From assembly GCA_017559555.1 (NCBI GenBank), contig JAFYRH010000250.1, positions 1 through 6,048 on the forward strand: a stretch of 6,048 nt of DNA, in the 5' to 3' direction. How positions within the stretch are numbered: the first letter of the stretch is position 1; the number at the start of each line of letters is the position of its first letter. A program made the position numbers and the translations under genes. Under the pieces are notes generated by a model. That model made no database searches. It was not told the DNA's origin and saw only the letters and a program-made list of their open reading frames with translations. Shown here piece by piece: positions 5,898-6,048 of this stretch. This stretch comes from Clostridia bacterium. GTDB lineage: Bacteria > Bacillota > Clostridia > Oscillospirales > CAG-272.

Positions 5898-6048
5898 TTA
5901 TCCTTTGTAAAAATCCTCCGCTGCCGCAAAGAATGCGTCAAGATTCTCCCACGGAGTTTTCGGGGGAATATCGCACCCCGAGGAAAGCACAAAATTGGGG
6001 TACGTACTGCATTTTTGAAGCAATTCCGTTGTCGCTTCGCGCACAGAA
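5898..6048 (-). CDS. uroporphyrinogen decarboxylase (URO-D) family protein, C-terminal fragment
   Basis: The last 49 codons of a gene that enters from beyond the window end at a TAA 2 nt before the dehydrogenase ATG. The fragment contains NFVLSSGCDIPPKTPWENLD (18-37), which matches the C-terminal signature of the URO-D superfamily, where HemE has a LGHG..P.TP.EN version. The SSGCDIPP form, with Cys next to Asp, is in my recollection more typical of the corrinoid/cobamide methyltransferase-like branch (MtaA/MtbA/CmuA relatives, COG0407) than of heme-pathway HemE. That subfamily call is inference from a short piece. It is the first visible gene of the operon with the dehydrogenase and methyltransferase. 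Confidence 0.75.
   Translation of the reverse strand, partial: SVREATTELLQKCSTYPNFVLSSGCDIPPKTPWENLDAFFAAAEDFYKG

Overview
All genes in this window lie on the minus strand. The sequence looks like a low-to-mid GC Firmicute, most likely an uncultured gut-type Clostridia member. Supporting signs are two perfect TTGACA-N17-TATAAT promoters, purine-rich GGAGG-type ribosome binding sites, a lipoprotein-type ApbE, and PplA-like repeated FMN-binding domains. This lineage call is inference from sequence style; no rRNA or other marker gene is present.

Reading in the direction of transcription (high to low coordinates): 6048-4236 holds the end of an operon of three tightly packed genes. They are the C-terminus of a uroporphyrinogen-decarboxylase (URO-D) family protein, a short-chain dehydrogenase/reductase, and a leucine-carboxyl-methyltransferase-like SAM methyltransferase, closed by an 11-bp stem-loop. 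Next, a consensus promoter (4174-4202) drives a transcript with an unusually long leader of about 245 nt. The leader is rich in stem-loops and holds a doubtful 49-codon ORF. It ends at a CNNM/CorC-type cation transporter gene (2624-3922). That gene is followed by a 13-bp hairpin, part of a 116-bp stretch made almost entirely of consecutive stem-loops (2504-2619), which may be a dispersed palindromic repeat.

The last block (2364-19) is a second consensus-promoter unit. It encodes a membrane-anchored protein with two FMN-binding-like repeats and, after an internal terminator-like hairpin, a lipoprotein FAD:protein FMN transferase (ApbE). These two proteins probably work together outside the cytoplasmic membrane. 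ApbE would attach FMN to a threonine in each repeat, giving an extracytosolic flavoprotein of the type used in flavin-based electron transfer. The acceptor motif is AGCT instead of the textbook SGAT.

The points most worth a second look are the leader of the CorC gene, the variant flavinylation motifs in the repeat protein, the stem-loop array at 2504-2619, and the URO-D/SDR/methyltransferase gene set.
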